Source: Pseudomonadota bacterium
GTDB lineage: Bacteria > Pseudomonadota > Alphaproteobacteria > Rhizobiales > Pleomorphomonadaceae
NCBI GenBank assembly: GCA_023436885.1
Contig: JAEZHI010000019.1
Location: forward strand, 124,001 to 188,000
Length of the DNA: 64,000 nt
Reading direction: 5' to 3'
Of this stretch, positions 7,967 through 16,573 are shown in pieces (the first letter of the stretch is position 1; each line of letters opens with the position of its first letter). Position numbers and translations under genes: made by a program. The notes under the pieces are model-generated. The model was not told where the DNA came from, searched no databases, and saw only the letters and a list, made by a program, of their open reading frames with translations.

Positions 7967-9336
7967 AGCTGCGGGCCAACGCGTCCACGTAGCCCATAGA
8001 CGAAGCCAACCTCGGAAATGCCGAGTGCCGTCACCTCTCCGCCGAGCACGACCGGCAAAACGGTGCGCAACAGACGCTGACCGAAGGCGCTCACCTCCAT
8101 TGAGGAGACCCCGAGAACTCGCCAGTCGAGGCGGAAAGCGCCATCAGGCAATAACGCCCAGGACACCAGCACTCTTTCCGGCCGGCGCTCTGCGGCAGCC
8201 GCCGCTGTAACCAACTCGTGGGCGCCCAGCATGACATTCTGGGCAACGTCCGGTCCGAGCAGAACCTGCGGGCCATCGAGTTCCACATGGATGCTGGAGG
8301 TTCCCTCGACATCCGTCCATGCTCGCACGAGGACTTCCTGCAAGAGAACGCCGCGCCATCCATTCTGGACCAGAAGTTCGTGTGCCGCCGACAAAGCCAG
8401 CAGCCGACCGCCAAAAGGCACCAGAAAGCCGGTTGCTTCAGGAACGCCTTCTGCACTTTGCCTTGCTATACCCTGTACGACAGCAAGAAGATTTTTGGAT
8501 CTGTGGGTAAGTTCGCGCAGAATATCCCGCATCTCCCGCTCGTGTTCCTTGTAGCGAGAGACGTCGATGGTAGCCGTCAGAACGCCCGTGATCTTCGAGT
8601 TGTCGATCACCGGCTCGACGAATCCTTCGAACCAGCGCTGCCGTCCTCCCAGAGCAAAGGAAATCTCGAAACGTTCAGCCGCGCCGCCCGTGAGAACACG
8701 CTGAGCAATTCCGGTAAGTTCGGCCGCCTCGTTGGGGGGAAGAAGCTCCCCGGGACGTCGGCCGACAACATCTGCCTGCGTAAGGGGACGCGGCGGGTTA
8801 TAGGCCCAGATGAAGATAAGTTCTGCGTTGAGTTCCAGAATGGAGATATCCGAGCCGTCCAGCGCCATTTCAAATCTATGGCGGACCGTTTCAAGCTCGG
8901 CGGTGCGACCAGCAACCCGGCTTTCTAGATCGCGATTGAGGTCGCTGAGCTGGTCGATCAGAATCTTGTTTGCTGACTGCCCCTCCATCAGTAAGGCATT
9001 GGCCTGTTTGGCCTCCTGGCGTGTCGGTTGGCCAACCAGCTTCGGAATCATCGGCCAGACGACAATCCCCATCGCGAAGGCGGCAACGGCGGTTATCATT
9101 TCCACCAGGGCGAAGATACCGCTGGCGCCGCCTTCAGGCAGAGACCGAACAACGGCGCCGATAGCCAGAGCCAGCACGAATACGCACAGCAGGGCGGAAG
9201 TGCCTATAAGGCCGCCGCTGCGGTGACGCATTCGAAACAGATAGGTCACCAGCCCCACCGACACGGAAACGCAAGCGGCGACGGTCATCACTCTAGCCAG
9301 CGTCGTCAGTGTTTCAATGTCAACGGGCTGCACCAT
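7942..9336 (-). CDS. HWE-type sensor kinase next to phyR, with a degenerate ATP-binding domain
   Basis: A 464-residue membrane sensor. About three hydrophobic helices lie at residues 15-34, 44-63 and 74-97, then a coiled coil (about 110-155), a PAS domain (about 156-262), and a HisKA_2/HWE dimerisation box LRELTHRSKNLLAVVQ with His278. The ATP-binding part is unusual. The N-box reads HELVTAAAAAERR where HWE kinases have HELATNAAKYGAL, so the Mg-ATP Asn is gone. The W-x-E motif reads DWRV, and the G-box GFG reads AFG. It lies 55 nt downstream of phyR on the same strand, so it is probably co-transcribed with it and acts on PhyR. It may be a PhyR phosphatase or a regulatory pseudokinase rather than an active kinase; this is inference. 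Confidence 0.85.
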   Translation of the reverse strand: MVQPVDIETLTTLARVMTVAACVSVSVGLVTYLFRMRHRSGGLIGTSALLCVFVLALAIGAVVRSLPEGGASGIFALVEMITAVAAFAMGIVVWPMIPKLVGQPTRQEAKQANALLMEGQSANKILIDQLSDLNRDLESRVAGRTAELETVRHRFEMALDGSDISILELNAELIFIWAYNPPRPLTQADVVGRRPGELLPPNEAAELTGIAQRVLTGGAAERFEISFALGGRQRWFEGFVEPVIDNSKITGVLTATIDVSRYKEHEREMRDILRELTHRSKNLLAVVQGIARQSAEGVPEATGFLVPFGGRLLALSAAHELLVQNGWRGVLLQEVLVRAWTDVEGTSSIHVELDGPQVLLGPDVAQNVMLGAHELVTAAAAAERRPERVLVSWALLPDGAFRLDWRVLGVSSMEVSAFGQRLLRTVLPVVLGGEVTALGISEVGFVYGLRGRVGPQLQLVQRSA

Positions 9337-9391
9337 GCCCTCCGCGTCAGATGGCCGACGTTCGGAAAGTTCACCGATGGTCGGCCAACCG

Positions 9392-10192
9392 TCACACGTT
9401 GTCCTTTAGCCGCAACGACGCGACCTTGTCGAAGAACAACGCCTGGGAGATGACGGCCTTGACCATCTCCTCACGGAATGGCTTGGCGATCAGGAATGTC
9501 GGCTCTGGCCGCTCGCCCGTCAAAAGGGACTCCGGATAGGCGGTGATGAAGATCACCGGCACTTCGAAGCTCGTCAGAATGTCGTTGACGGCATCAAGCC
9601 CCGACGAACCGTCGGCAAGGCGGATGTCCGCCAGGATGAGGCCCGGGCGCTCGCGGTTGGCCATGACGACCGCTTCGTCGCGGGTGCGCGCATTGCCCAC
9701 AACGGTGTGGCCAAGCCCCTCGACAAGCCCCTCGAGGTCCATGGCGATCAACGGCTCATCCTCGATGACGAGGACACGCGAGGCTACCTGCTCACCGATC
9801 TGTCTTGCCGCTTCCGACAGCAACGCCGAAAAAGCCTCCGGGCCCACGTCGAGGATTCGTGAGGCGTCGAAAGGCGAGAACCCCTCCATGGCGGTAAGAA
9901 GAAAGGCCTGCCGAGGCAGTGGCGTGATCGCATCAAGTCGGCGATCCGCCGCTGGCCTCTCCCCTTCGTCGAGCCGCATGTAATTCATCGGGTTGGCGTT
10001 CCAAACCGCCGAAAAGAGCTTGTAGACCCCGAGCCGCGGATCGAGAGTCTTGTCGAAGCCATCGGGGTCCGCCACCAAATGCTCGAGCATAGCCACAACG
10101 TGGCTGTCACCACTCGCCTGGCTCCCGCTTAGAGCCCGCGCATAGCGGCGCAGGAGGGGAAGCTGCGGTGCGATCAGGGACGTGAGAGACAT
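9392..10192 (-). CDS. phyR: PhyR, general stress response anti-anti-sigma regulator
   Basis: A 266-residue response regulator with the PhyR layout: an ECF sigma-like domain at about 1-130 and a receiver domain at about 138-260. Receiver residues seen are the acidic pair E144-D145 in LVIEDEPL, phospho-acceptor D189 in LILADIRLADG, and the Lys in LIAKPF. When phosphorylated, PhyR binds the anti-sigma factor NepR and frees EcfG. I chose the ATG at 10192 (MSLTSLIAPQLPLLRRYARAL) because this is where PhyR family proteins begin; an earlier in-frame start at 10222 adds ten residues. A perfect EcfG-type promoter on this strand sits 59 nt upstream, so phyR is under positive feedback. Confidence 0.96.
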   Translation of the reverse strand: MSLTSLIAPQLPLLRRYARALSGSQASGDSHVVAMLEHLVADPDGFDKTLDPRLGVYKLFSAVWNANPMNYMRLDEGERPAADRRLDAITPLPRQAFLLTAMEGFSPFDASRILDVGPEAFSALLSEAARQIGEQVASRVLVIEDEPLIAMDLEGLVEGLGHTVVGNARTRDEAVVMANRERPGLILADIRLADGSSGLDAVNDILTSFEVPVIFITAYPESLLTGERPEPTFLIAKPFREEMVKAVISQALFFDKVASLRLKDNV

Positions 10193-10250
10193 GAGAAGCC
10201 TTTCCAACGCGTAAGCGAGCAATAAACAACAAAGTGCTATCCTGCGTGAA

Positions 10251-10275
10251 AACGCCCAAGAATATGGTCGGTTCC
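10251..10275 (-). promoter_or_regulatory. EcfG-type promoter for phyR
   Basis: On the minus strand GGAAC (10275-10271), a 16-nt spacer, then CGTT (10254-10251). This is an exact match to the alphaproteobacterial EcfG/RpoE2 consensus, facing phyR and back to back with the nepR-ecfG promoter. Confidence 0.88.
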
Positions 10276-10306
10276 CCCGGAACCGTATTATTTTTGCAGC
10301 CAGACC

Positions 10307-10331
10307 GGAACCGGAACTCGTGAGCCGCGTT
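10307..10331 (+). promoter_or_regulatory. EcfG-type promoter for nepR-ecfG
   Basis: GGAAC at 10307-10311, a 16-nt spacer and CGTT at 10328-10331, about 80 nt before the nepR start. It gives autoregulation of the sigma factor operon. A second GGAAC at 10313-10317 has no correctly spaced partner. Confidence 0.88.
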
Positions 10332-10411
10332 CACCGCAAGATGCGTATTTGCAGCCGTCGCCGCGAGACGTCGATAGGACTGTTGTTGTGTAGCCGTCTG
10401 AAAGAGCCGCC

Positions 10412-10621
10412 ATGTCAGATAAGAAAGAAACTCCTGAGCGTCCCGCGTTAGAACCACCTATTCAAGCCCATCTCGGCGACCAGCTTAAAAAGCTTTATGG
10501 ATCGATCCTTTCCGAGCCGATCCCGGAAAAACTCACGCTGCTTCTCGACCAGCTTGAAAAAGCCGAGAGAAAGGAACGCGAAAGCCTGTCGGGAACCGCC
10601 GATGGGAGTGGAGATCAATGA
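10412..10621 (+). CDS. nepR: NepR anti-sigma factor
   Basis: A 69-residue protein with the NepR core of two amphipathic helices: HLGDQLKKLYGSILSEPIP followed by EKLTLLLDQLEKAE. NepR sequesters EcfG until phosphorylated PhyR takes it away. The charged, disordered ends are usual for the family. The stop codon overlaps the ecfG start by four bases (ATGA), giving coupled anti-sigma and sigma synthesis. It lies divergent from phyR, as in most alphaproteobacteria. Confidence 0.93.
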   Translation: MSDKKETPERPALEPPIQAHLGDQLKKLYGSILSEPIPEKLTLLLDQLEKAERKERESLSGTADGSGDQ

Positions 10622-11121
10622 CGGAGATAGCGGCCTTCAAATCCGCTCTCCTGGCAGAGCTTCCTTCTTTGCGCGCCTTCGCAATTTCGCTGTCGGGCAG
10701 CCATGACCACGCAGACGATCTCGTCCAGGAAACAGTCATGAAGGCCTGGGGAGCGCACGCCAGCTTCATACCGGGCACAAGCCTCAGGGCTTGGCTGTTC
10801 ACCATCATGCGGAACACCTATTTCAGCCAATACCGCAAGGCCCGCCGCGAGGTGCAGGACAGCGACGGAGAGGCTGCGGCCCGTCTGGTCTCTGCACCGG
10901 CTCAAGATGGTCATCTCGATCTTGCGGACTTCCGCACTGCTCTGGACAAGCTGCCAGACGACCAGCGTGAAGCCCTCATTCTCGTTGGCGCCTCCGGCTT
11001 TTCCTGCGAGGAAGCTGCCGAGATTTGTGGCTGCGCTGTAGGCACCATCAAGAGCCGCGTCAATCGAGCGCGACAAAAGCTACTGCAGCTGATGGCCATG
11101 CAAAGCACAGCAGATCTTTAG
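10618..11121 (+). CDS. ecfG: EcfG general stress sigma factor (ECF15 group)
   Basis: A 167-residue ECF sigma factor. Region 2 is at about residues 10-75 with ADDLVQETVMKAW and SLRAWLFTIMRNTYFSQYRK; region 4 is at about 100-160 with LDKLPDDQREALILVGASGFSCEEAAEICGC split around a linker and the recognition helix GTIKSRVNRARQKL. The gene position with nepR and phyR and the sequence type identify it as EcfG. Its predicted promoter motif GGAAC-N16/17-CGTT occurs ten times exactly between genes of this window, including before its own operon. Confidence 0.95.
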   Translation: MTEIAAFKSALLAELPSLRAFAISLSGSHDHADDLVQETVMKAWGAHASFIPGTSLRAWLFTIMRNTYFSQYRKARREVQDSDGEAAARLVSAPAQDGHLDLADFRTALDKLPDDQREALILVGASGFSCEEAAEICGCAVGTIKSRVNRARQKLLQLMAMQSTADL

Positions 11122-11188
11122 ATTCTGCCATCTTGTGTCGTTATCTACGCTATAGGCCGACGCTGTTTTGCGCCGGCCATTTTATTAA

Positions 11189-12328
11189 TCACGAGGGAAG
11201 CGTCACGCGGTTTTCTGCTTTGAGCTCGCTACGGATTGTCCTGGCAATCAGCAGTAGAGGCACGGCAAGCACGGCACCGATCGCGCCCCACATCCAAGCC
11301 CAGAAGATAATCGAAACGAAGACGAGGAAGGGGTTGATTTCGAAGCGGCGCCCGAGAACCGCCGGAACAACCGCGTTTTCGCATATCAAGTGAACAACCA
11401 TGAAAGCACCAACGGGCCAGAGGACGGAAAAAAGACCGTAATCGAGCAGCAAGCCGCTGGAAGCGATGGCCAGCGACACGACGGCTGGCCCGAGAAACGG
11501 AACGAAACTCATGGCGAAAGCGAACAAGCCCCATAGGATCGGAGCCGGAAGTCCCGCAGACCAGGCTATCAGGCCGGTGGCAAAGCCAACTCCGGCGTAG
11601 ATCACCGACGTCGTTCCGAAATAGCGCGTCAGCGACGCTTCCGTTGCATTGAAGATGCGGATGGCCGCCAGGCGGCCTTCGCGCCCGCCAAAGGCAAGAA
11701 TGGACTGCCGCCGAAGCTGTGCGCGGCCGGCCACATAGAACAACAGGGTAGCAAGAAAAATCAGAAACTCGCCGAACGCTGGCGTGAGGCCTCCCAGAAA
11801 GCTCGCCACCATACCAAGATCAAGTGATCCCAGCATCTTTTCAAAGCTGGCAATGCCTTCGTCCGGCGTCGCCCCGCCTCCTGTGAGGCGAGCCTGCAGA
11901 GAAGTGAATGGCGCCAATAAGTCCCCCACGACACCGGCGAGGCGCGGCAGCACCTGGGGGAGCCGCTCGACCAAGGTGGAAAGCGGCTCGGCAATTGCCT
12001 CGATCAACAAGAACATGCCGGCGCCCAGCATGCCGGTCAGAGCAAGGCCGGCGACCAGAGGCGATATCCCAATGCGCTGACCGCGATCGCCAACATGAGC
12101 GATGACGCTGCCCACAATGACCGCCGCAACCATTGGCACGACAAGCGAAGCGGCTGAGTGCAAGGCCACGAGAAGAGCCAACACAAACAGTCCGATCGTC
12201 GAGTAATCGGTCAAAGTTTGGCGCGTCTCAAGCCATCCGCTTTCCTTTGCGCCTGTAGCTTGATCAGACAACTGTGCCTCGAAGGGCGTTCGGCGCACGA
12301 TATATTTCACGGTCACGCTCCGTCGCAT
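11189..12328 (-). CDS. AI-2E transporter family (PF01594) membrane protein
   Basis: A 379-residue membrane protein with a cytoplasmic N-terminus of about 40 residues, a pair of helices (about 40-105), an extramembrane segment with amphipathic helices (LVERLPQVLPRLAGVVGDLL), and a C-terminal helix bundle containing ILWGLFAFAMSFVPFLGP and a late INPFLVFVSIIFWAWMWG. These are typical of the AI-2E/PerM family, whose substrates are mostly unknown; some members are Na+/H+ antiporters. ATG at 12328 was preferred over the GTG two codons earlier. The upstream region carries a near-match EcfG motif (GGAAC-N16-CATT at 12392-12368 on the minus strand), so stress control is possible. Confidence 0.85.
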   Translation of the reverse strand: MRRSVTVKYIVRRTPFEAQLSDQATGAKESGWLETRQTLTDYSTIGLFVLALLVALHSAASLVVPMVAAVIVGSVIAHVGDRGQRIGISPLVAGLALTGMLGAGMFLLIEAIAEPLSTLVERLPQVLPRLAGVVGDLLAPFTSLQARLTGGGATPDEGIASFEKMLGSLDLGMVASFLGGLTPAFGEFLIFLATLLFYVAGRAQLRRQSILAFGGREGRLAAIRIFNATEASLTRYFGTTSVIYAGVGFATGLIAWSAGLPAPILWGLFAFAMSFVPFLGPAVVSLAIASSGLLLDYGLFSVLWPVGAFMVVHLICENAVVPAVLGRRFEINPFLVFVSIIFWAWMWGAIGAVLAVPLLLIARTIRSELKAENRVTLPS

Positions 12329-12415
12329 GAGCACCGCACCCTCGGGACTGCGGAGAATACTCCGACCAATGCACCAGTAGCCCTCCGGTTCCTTGTCATC
12401 ACGTCATAGGCAAAC

Positions 12416-12440
12416 GGAACCCGACGCTTTTTGGAACGTT
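12416..12440 (+). promoter_or_regulatory. EcfG-type promoter for the DUF883/holin-like operon
   Basis: GGAAC at 12416-12420, 16-nt spacer, CGTT at 12437-12440, exact match. The next gene starts 84 nt downstream. Confidence 0.85.
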
Positions 12441-12523
12441 GATGGACCAGATACGCACTAACCGGACGCAGGCTTGTTGCCTTTCCCGGCCTGCCCGAAC
12501 CTCACGAGACGAAGGACAAAGCG

Positions 12524-13045
12524 ATGCTGTCTCCTGACCCTGCAAAATCCACCGCCAACACTGCGGACAAAATCAAGAAAGACGTGGCTTCAGCCGCTGC
12601 GGCAGCCAAAGCCGCGGTGAACGACACGGCAGATTCGATCAAGAAGGATCTTAGTATGTCAGCTACTTCCGGTGCAAAGACCGTCGCGGAAAACGCGGCC
12701 AAGATAAAGAATGATCTCGGCAACGCCGGTAGCGAACTGGCCGGCAAGGCTGGGGAAGTGGCCGCTGCGGCTCAAGCAGCAATGAGCGAAATGCGCCGCA
12801 TCATGGACGAGTTCGCAAGTAGGACCGGCGTCACCGCTTCCGAAGCCATGGAAGGTGTCAAGGCGCGAGGCGCCGAGACGGCCGATCATATCGGCGCAGC
12901 CTTGAATGGTGCCGGAGCGCTTGGCAAGGAAGGTCTTGATGGCGTGGCCGACGCCGTCGCCAAGCGTCCCATTACATCCCTGGCTGTTGCTTTGGGTGTT
13001 GGGCTGCTTGTCGGCCTGGCTTCACGCAGCGGCCCGCGCGCATGA
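12524..13045 (+). CDS. DUF883/ElaB-YqjD-like membrane-anchored stress protein
   Basis: A 173-residue protein of low complexity, rich in Ala, Lys and Asp. It has a long helical part with repeats of the type IKKDV..AAAAAKAAVNDTADSIKKDL (about 15-75), a second helical part, and one C-terminal membrane helix (RPITSLAVALGVGLLVGLAS, about 150-169). This is the layout of the DUF883 family, inner-membrane proteins of E. coli that bind ribosomes in stationary phase (YqjD, ElaB). GAAGGA lies before the ATG. The stop overlaps the next start by four bases. An exact EcfG promoter lies upstream, so it is predicted to be made under general stress. Confidence 0.8.
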   Translation: MLSPDPAKSTANTADKIKKDVASAAAAAKAAVNDTADSIKKDLSMSATSGAKTVAENAAKIKNDLGNAGSELAGKAGEVAAAAQAAMSEMRRIMDEFASRTGVTASEAMEGVKARGAETADHIGAALNGAGALGKEGLDGVADAVAKRPITSLAVALGVGLLVGLASRSGPRA

Positions 13046-13440
13046 GTCTCGCTCGACTAATCGGTCTCAACGCCCCGCGCCTCAAGCGGCGCTGGGGTGT
13101 TGCAGCGGCGGCGGCTGGAGTGGCGGGAATCATGGCGAGCTTGGCCGTTGGCTTTGCCGCCTTCTCTGCCTACATCGCGCTTTGCCATCGGTTCGAGCCG
13201 GAAATCGCAGCGCTCATCGTGGCCGGAGCTCTTCTTTTTCTCGCTCTGACGGCTGTCGTGATAGCGCAGATGGCGGTTACGAGAGCAAGTCGGGAAATGA
13301 AGGTAGCCGTTCAGTCGAGCACTCTTGTTGCCTTCGCTCCGACGGTTGCGTCGATGGCTTCGCGCCATACGCGTCTCGCCGCGATCGCAGCTGCTGTTGG
13401 CGTTGGTATCTGGCTTGCTCGCAGCGCCACGAAAGACTGA
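13042..13440 (+). CDS. Small phage holin-superfamily-like membrane protein
   Basis: A 132-residue protein with two strong hydrophobic helices in a hairpin (about 18-50 and 53-80) and a third weaker helix near the C-terminus (about 110-128). A positively charged N-terminus (RLKRRWG) precedes the first helix. The pattern resembles the holin superfamily / YqjE-type proteins that are often coded next to DUF883 proteins; the E. coli yqjD-yqjE pair is the analogue. It starts within the stop codon of the DUF883 gene (ATGA), so it belongs to the same EcfG-controlled operon. Its biochemical role is unknown. Confidence 0.72.
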   Translation: MSLARLIGLNAPRLKRRWGVAAAAAGVAGIMASLAVGFAAFSAYIALCHRFEPEIAALIVAGALLFLALTAVVIAQMAVTRASREMKVAVQSSTLVAFAPTVASMASRHTRLAAIAAAVGVGIWLARSATKD

Positions 13441-13441
13441 G

Positions 13442-14506
13442 TCAGGCGATAGGAAACTCGATGCAGACAGAAGTGCCGGGAGATAGGGACGAGTAGGATA
13501 TCTCGGCATCGAGATTGCGGGCCATGGCCCGCAATACCTTGGAACCAATACCTGTTCCCTGAGCTGGCCCCGTACCGTCCCAGCCGACACCATCATCCTC
13601 GACACAAACGCGCAAATGACCGTTGTCGAGTTTATGCGAACTGACGCGTATCTCTCCGCTCGTATCAGGAGGATAGGCGTATTTGAACGCGTTGGTCACC
13701 AGCTCGCCAATCATCACGCCCAGCGTCACTGCCTTGTCAGTGGGTAAAGATATCCTGAGAAGCTCGGTCTTCACCATCGGTACGGTACCGCTCCCCGCCA
13801 AGGAAGCAGATAGCTCGCCCACGAGGTGATTTAGGTACGCGCCGATATCGACCTCGCCGATGTTGTCAGACGTGTAAAGGTGACGATGCACGCCCGCCAC
13901 TGCTGAGATCCTGCTTTGGGTCTCCTCAAGTGCGTGCCGGGCATGCGGGTCACTGACGGCCGCCGCCTGCATTCTTACCATTGCCGCTACAAGTCCGAGT
14001 GAATTGGCGACGCGATGGTTGACCTCTTTCAGCAGCATTTCTGCACGGTCGCGCGCTTCGCGGATCAATTGTTGGTCACGCGCGCGCGCAGTTTTAAGCC
14101 GCCAGCGTTCAAAAGCTTGCTCCAGGGCGGCGATCAGAAGATCGAAAAACTCCGGTGAGGCATCCTTGATGACGTAGTCATCAGCCCCTTGCTTAAGCGC
14201 CTCTATGGCCAGCCGCGCATCCATCGACCCCGTGACATAGACCACCGGAGGGCGGCTGCTGCGCGGCCCCATCTGAGCCAGGATATCCAGCCCGGTTTCC
14301 GTTGCCAGCGTGTGATCGAGGGCGACAATGTCGATGCCCCCCTCCGCGATCAGCCTCAGCGCATCTTGGCCAGTCGTAACGTGAACCGTCTCGTGCCCGC
14401 GCCTGGTCAAGGCCTTACGGACCAACACCGCCAGGGCTGTGTCGTCCTCGACATGCAGAACCCTGAAGGCCTCCTTGAGATCGGTTCCATACGGCAATTC
14501 AGTCAA
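13442..14506 (-). CDS. Hybrid: receiver domain plus HisKA_2-type histidine kinase
   Basis: About 354 residues. The N-terminal receiver domain (FRVLHVEDDTALAVLVRKAL, with the phospho-Asp in DIVALDHTLATETG and a Lys in DDYVIKDASPEFF) is joined to a kinase with the H-box EVNHRVANSLGLVAAMV, N-box GELVTNAFKYAYPP and G-boxes DDGVGWDG and GTGIGSKVL. No sensor or membrane part is present. No ATG fits well: TTG at 14506 (or 14497) sits behind CCGGAG and just overlaps the preceding response regulator stop, while an ATG at 14563 would overlap that gene by 65 bp. It is the third gene of a sensor kinase, receiver, receiver-kinase operon and probably receives phosphate from the first. Confidence 0.85.
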   Translation of the reverse strand: MTELPYGTDLKEAFRVLHVEDDTALAVLVRKALTRRGHETVHVTTGQDALRLIAEGGIDIVALDHTLATETGLDILAQMGPRSSRPPVVYVTGSMDARLAIEALKQGADDYVIKDASPEFFDLLIAALEQAFERWRLKTARARDQQLIREARDRAEMLLKEVNHRVANSLGLVAAMVRMQAAAVSDPHARHALEETQSRISAVAGVHRHLYTSDNIGEVDIGAYLNHLVGELSASLAGSGTVPMVKTELLRISLPTDKAVTLGVMIGELVTNAFKYAYPPDTSGEIRVSSHKLDNGHLRVCVEDDGVGWDGTGPAQGTGIGSKVLRAMARNLDAEISYSSLSPGTSVCIEFPIA

Positions 14507-14945
14507 GCTCCGGGATCTGCATAACCGACAGGAAGAGACCGAGCTGACGGATAGCGTTGGCAAAGCTCTCGTAGTTCAACGGCTTGGTGATGTAAACGTT
14601 GGCTCCGAGATCGTAGCAGCGCTGAATCTCGCGCGCATCATCCGTCGTTGTGAGAACAATCACCGGCGTCCGGCGCGTGTAGTCATTCGCCTTGAGGCGG
14701 GCCAGGATGTCGATGCCTGTCATGTCGGGCAAATTAAGGTCGAGAAGCACAAGCGACGGCCGGCCGACTGCCGCCAACCCGGACCCGTCGGAGCCCAACA
14801 GATAATCGATGGCACTGGTGCCGTTACGAAACGAGATGATTTCGTTGGTCACGCCCGCGCGACGGATGTTCTTCTCGATGAGGCGGGCATGCCCCTCGTC
14901 ATCCTCGATCATGATGATGGCCACGGGCTTGGGTTCTTTGGTCAA
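14499..14945 (-). CDS. Single-domain response regulator, Rcp1-like
   Basis: A 148-residue free-standing receiver domain without output domain. Acidic residues IEDDEGHARLIEKNIRRAG, phospho-acceptor Asp in LVLLDLNLPDMTG, Thr in VIVLTTTDD and Lys in YITKPLNYESF are all in place. The sequence type matches the Rcp1 family, usually coded beside phytochrome or CHASE3 kinases. It overlaps the upstream kinase by four bases and the downstream hybrid by about eight, so the three are translated as a unit. It probably shuttles phosphate between the two kinases. Confidence 0.88.
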   Translation of the reverse strand: MTKEPKPVAIIMIEDDEGHARLIEKNIRRAGVTNEIISFRNGTSAIDYLLGSDGSGLAAVGRPSLVLLDLNLPDMTGIDILARLKANDYTRRTPVIVLTTTDDAREIQRCYDLGANVYITKPLNYESFANAIRQLGLFLSVMQIPELD

Positions 14946-16450
14946 GTCTCGTTTCTCCCCATACGCAGTACTAGATCACGGGCGATGGTAACGATAAAGG
15001 TCGTGCCTGTTGCGCCGTCGCTTTTTACACTCACATCGCCGCCGAGGCGGCGCGCCAACATCCGGGTATGAGCGAGTCCGATTCCATCCCCAGGCCTGTC
15101 TTGGGTTCCAGCTCGGCGGAACAACTCGAAAATGCGTTCGAAATCGGCCTCGGCAATGCCTCGACCATTGTCTTCCACCTCGAACACGGCCGATCCACGC
15201 TCGAGTCGCCCGCGGATAACAATCTGACCGGGACGCTCATCCTTAAGATATTTGGTGGCGTTGTCGAGCAGGTTGGTGAAGATTTGCTGCAAGGCGGAGC
15301 GATCGGAAATCACATCCGGCAGATGCCCGTCAACCCTTACCTCGGCTCCTGCTTCAGCAAATCGCTGGCGAATGGAATCGATGCATTCAGTGACGAGGTT
15401 CTGCATGTTGAGCGGCACCGGATCGAGCACACGGCGGCCGGCACGGGAGAGCTTGAGTATTTCGTTGATGAGACCATCCATGCGCTTCATGGATGAGCGA
15501 ATGAAGCCCAACGCCTCCGGGATATCCTCGTCCACGGCGACAATTGCGTCGGCTCTTTCGGGATCGGCAGCGTCACCACCAATCCGGCGAACATAGGTCG
15601 ACAGTCGCTCTGTCGACGACTCGAGCTCGGCCGTGAAGCCCATGATGTTGACGAGCGGCGCTCTGAGATCGTGGCTCACGATATAGGCGTAGCGCTGCAA
15701 TTCCTCGTTAGTGCGCATGACAGCTTCAGTCCGGTCGCGAACACGAGACTCAAGCTCCTGATTGATCTCTATCAGCTCATGTCGCGCCTCATCGATCTGC
15801 TTGATGTGGCGAATCATGACCATGGTCGCGCCGGCGGTCAGAACGACAATCATCCCCACACCCAAGCTGATCATGGTTGTCAGCATGGAAGCTGCGTCGC
15901 GCATGGCTGCGGCACGAGCGATACGGACAGAAGCGGCGATATCGCGGATTGCCGCACCTTTCTGACGTATTTGGTCCATCAGAACACGACCGCTATCCGA
16001 GGCTATGACGAGCCGCATCTGATCGAGATGTCCAGCCTTGAATTCCGCAAGGTTGTGTCCGACCAAGTCCATCTTTTCCTGGCCGAGCTTGATCAGCTCT
16101 TCGATTGGCTCCGGCGCGATTGCCTTGCCCTCATCGACTTCCGCAGCCCGAAGTCTCAGATCCGACGAGTCCTCTGCGAACTGACCTAGAGCCGTTTCGT
16201 ATGGCCCAAGATAAGCTTCGTTGCTGGTGATGATGAAGCCGCGTTGCGCGGTCTCGGCGTCGACCAAGTCGGATATGAATTCCAACACCAATCGATCGAC
16301 GCGCGCAGCGCGAAGCGACTCGGTGGCGTGGAGCTGGGAGCGAGAAGAAAAAATAAAAGCGGCCGAGACGATCATCAACAAGACGACCGCCCCGCCCGCC
16401 AGAAGCAGGAGATTGTAGCCGATAAACCGGCCTCCACCCAATTTCAGCAT
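14942..16450 (-). CDS. CHASE3-domain sensor histidine kinase
   Basis: A 502-residue membrane kinase. First membrane helix at about 10-34, a periplasmic CHASE3 domain at about 38-180 (VDAETAQRGFIITSNEAYL is typical), second helix at about 190-212, a coiled coil, HisKA box LQRYAYIVSHDLRAPLVNIMGF with the phospho-His, and HATPase with N-box LLDNATKYL, G1 DNGRGIAEADFERIFELFRR and G2 GDGIGLAHTRMLARRLGG. All catalytic motifs are present. First gene of the three-gene two-component operon running to 13442; the ligand is unknown. CHASE3 kinases of this form are often near phytochromes, but none is in the window. Confidence 0.9.
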   Translation of the reverse strand: MLKLGGGRFIGYNLLLLAGGAVVLLMIVSAAFIFSSRSQLHATESLRAARVDRLVLEFISDLVDAETAQRGFIITSNEAYLGPYETALGQFAEDSSDLRLRAAEVDEGKAIAPEPIEELIKLGQEKMDLVGHNLAEFKAGHLDQMRLVIASDSGRVLMDQIRQKGAAIRDIAASVRIARAAAMRDAASMLTTMISLGVGMIVVLTAGATMVMIRHIKQIDEARHELIEINQELESRVRDRTEAVMRTNEELQRYAYIVSHDLRAPLVNIMGFTAELESSTERLSTYVRRIGGDAADPERADAIVAVDEDIPEALGFIRSSMKRMDGLINEILKLSRAGRRVLDPVPLNMQNLVTECIDSIRQRFAEAGAEVRVDGHLPDVISDRSALQQIFTNLLDNATKYLKDERPGQIVIRGRLERGSAVFEVEDNGRGIAEADFERIFELFRRAGTQDRPGDGIGLAHTRMLARRLGGDVSVKSDGATGTTFIVTIARDLVLRMGRNET

Positions 16451-16573
16451 CTACAGGCTTCCCCTACTCTCCTGAAATCTCTGGGTACGCCCTGACTGCC
16501 GACTGGGAAAAATCTAGGTCCATCCTGCCAAACGCCCCCACGTGAACAATAACGAGCTCGCCGGTCGCTCCAA

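Noticed and set aside
12368..12392. EcfG promoter for the AI-2E permease as a separate firm feature
   Set aside because: GGAAC-N16-CATT misses the conserved G of the -10 element; kept only as a note.
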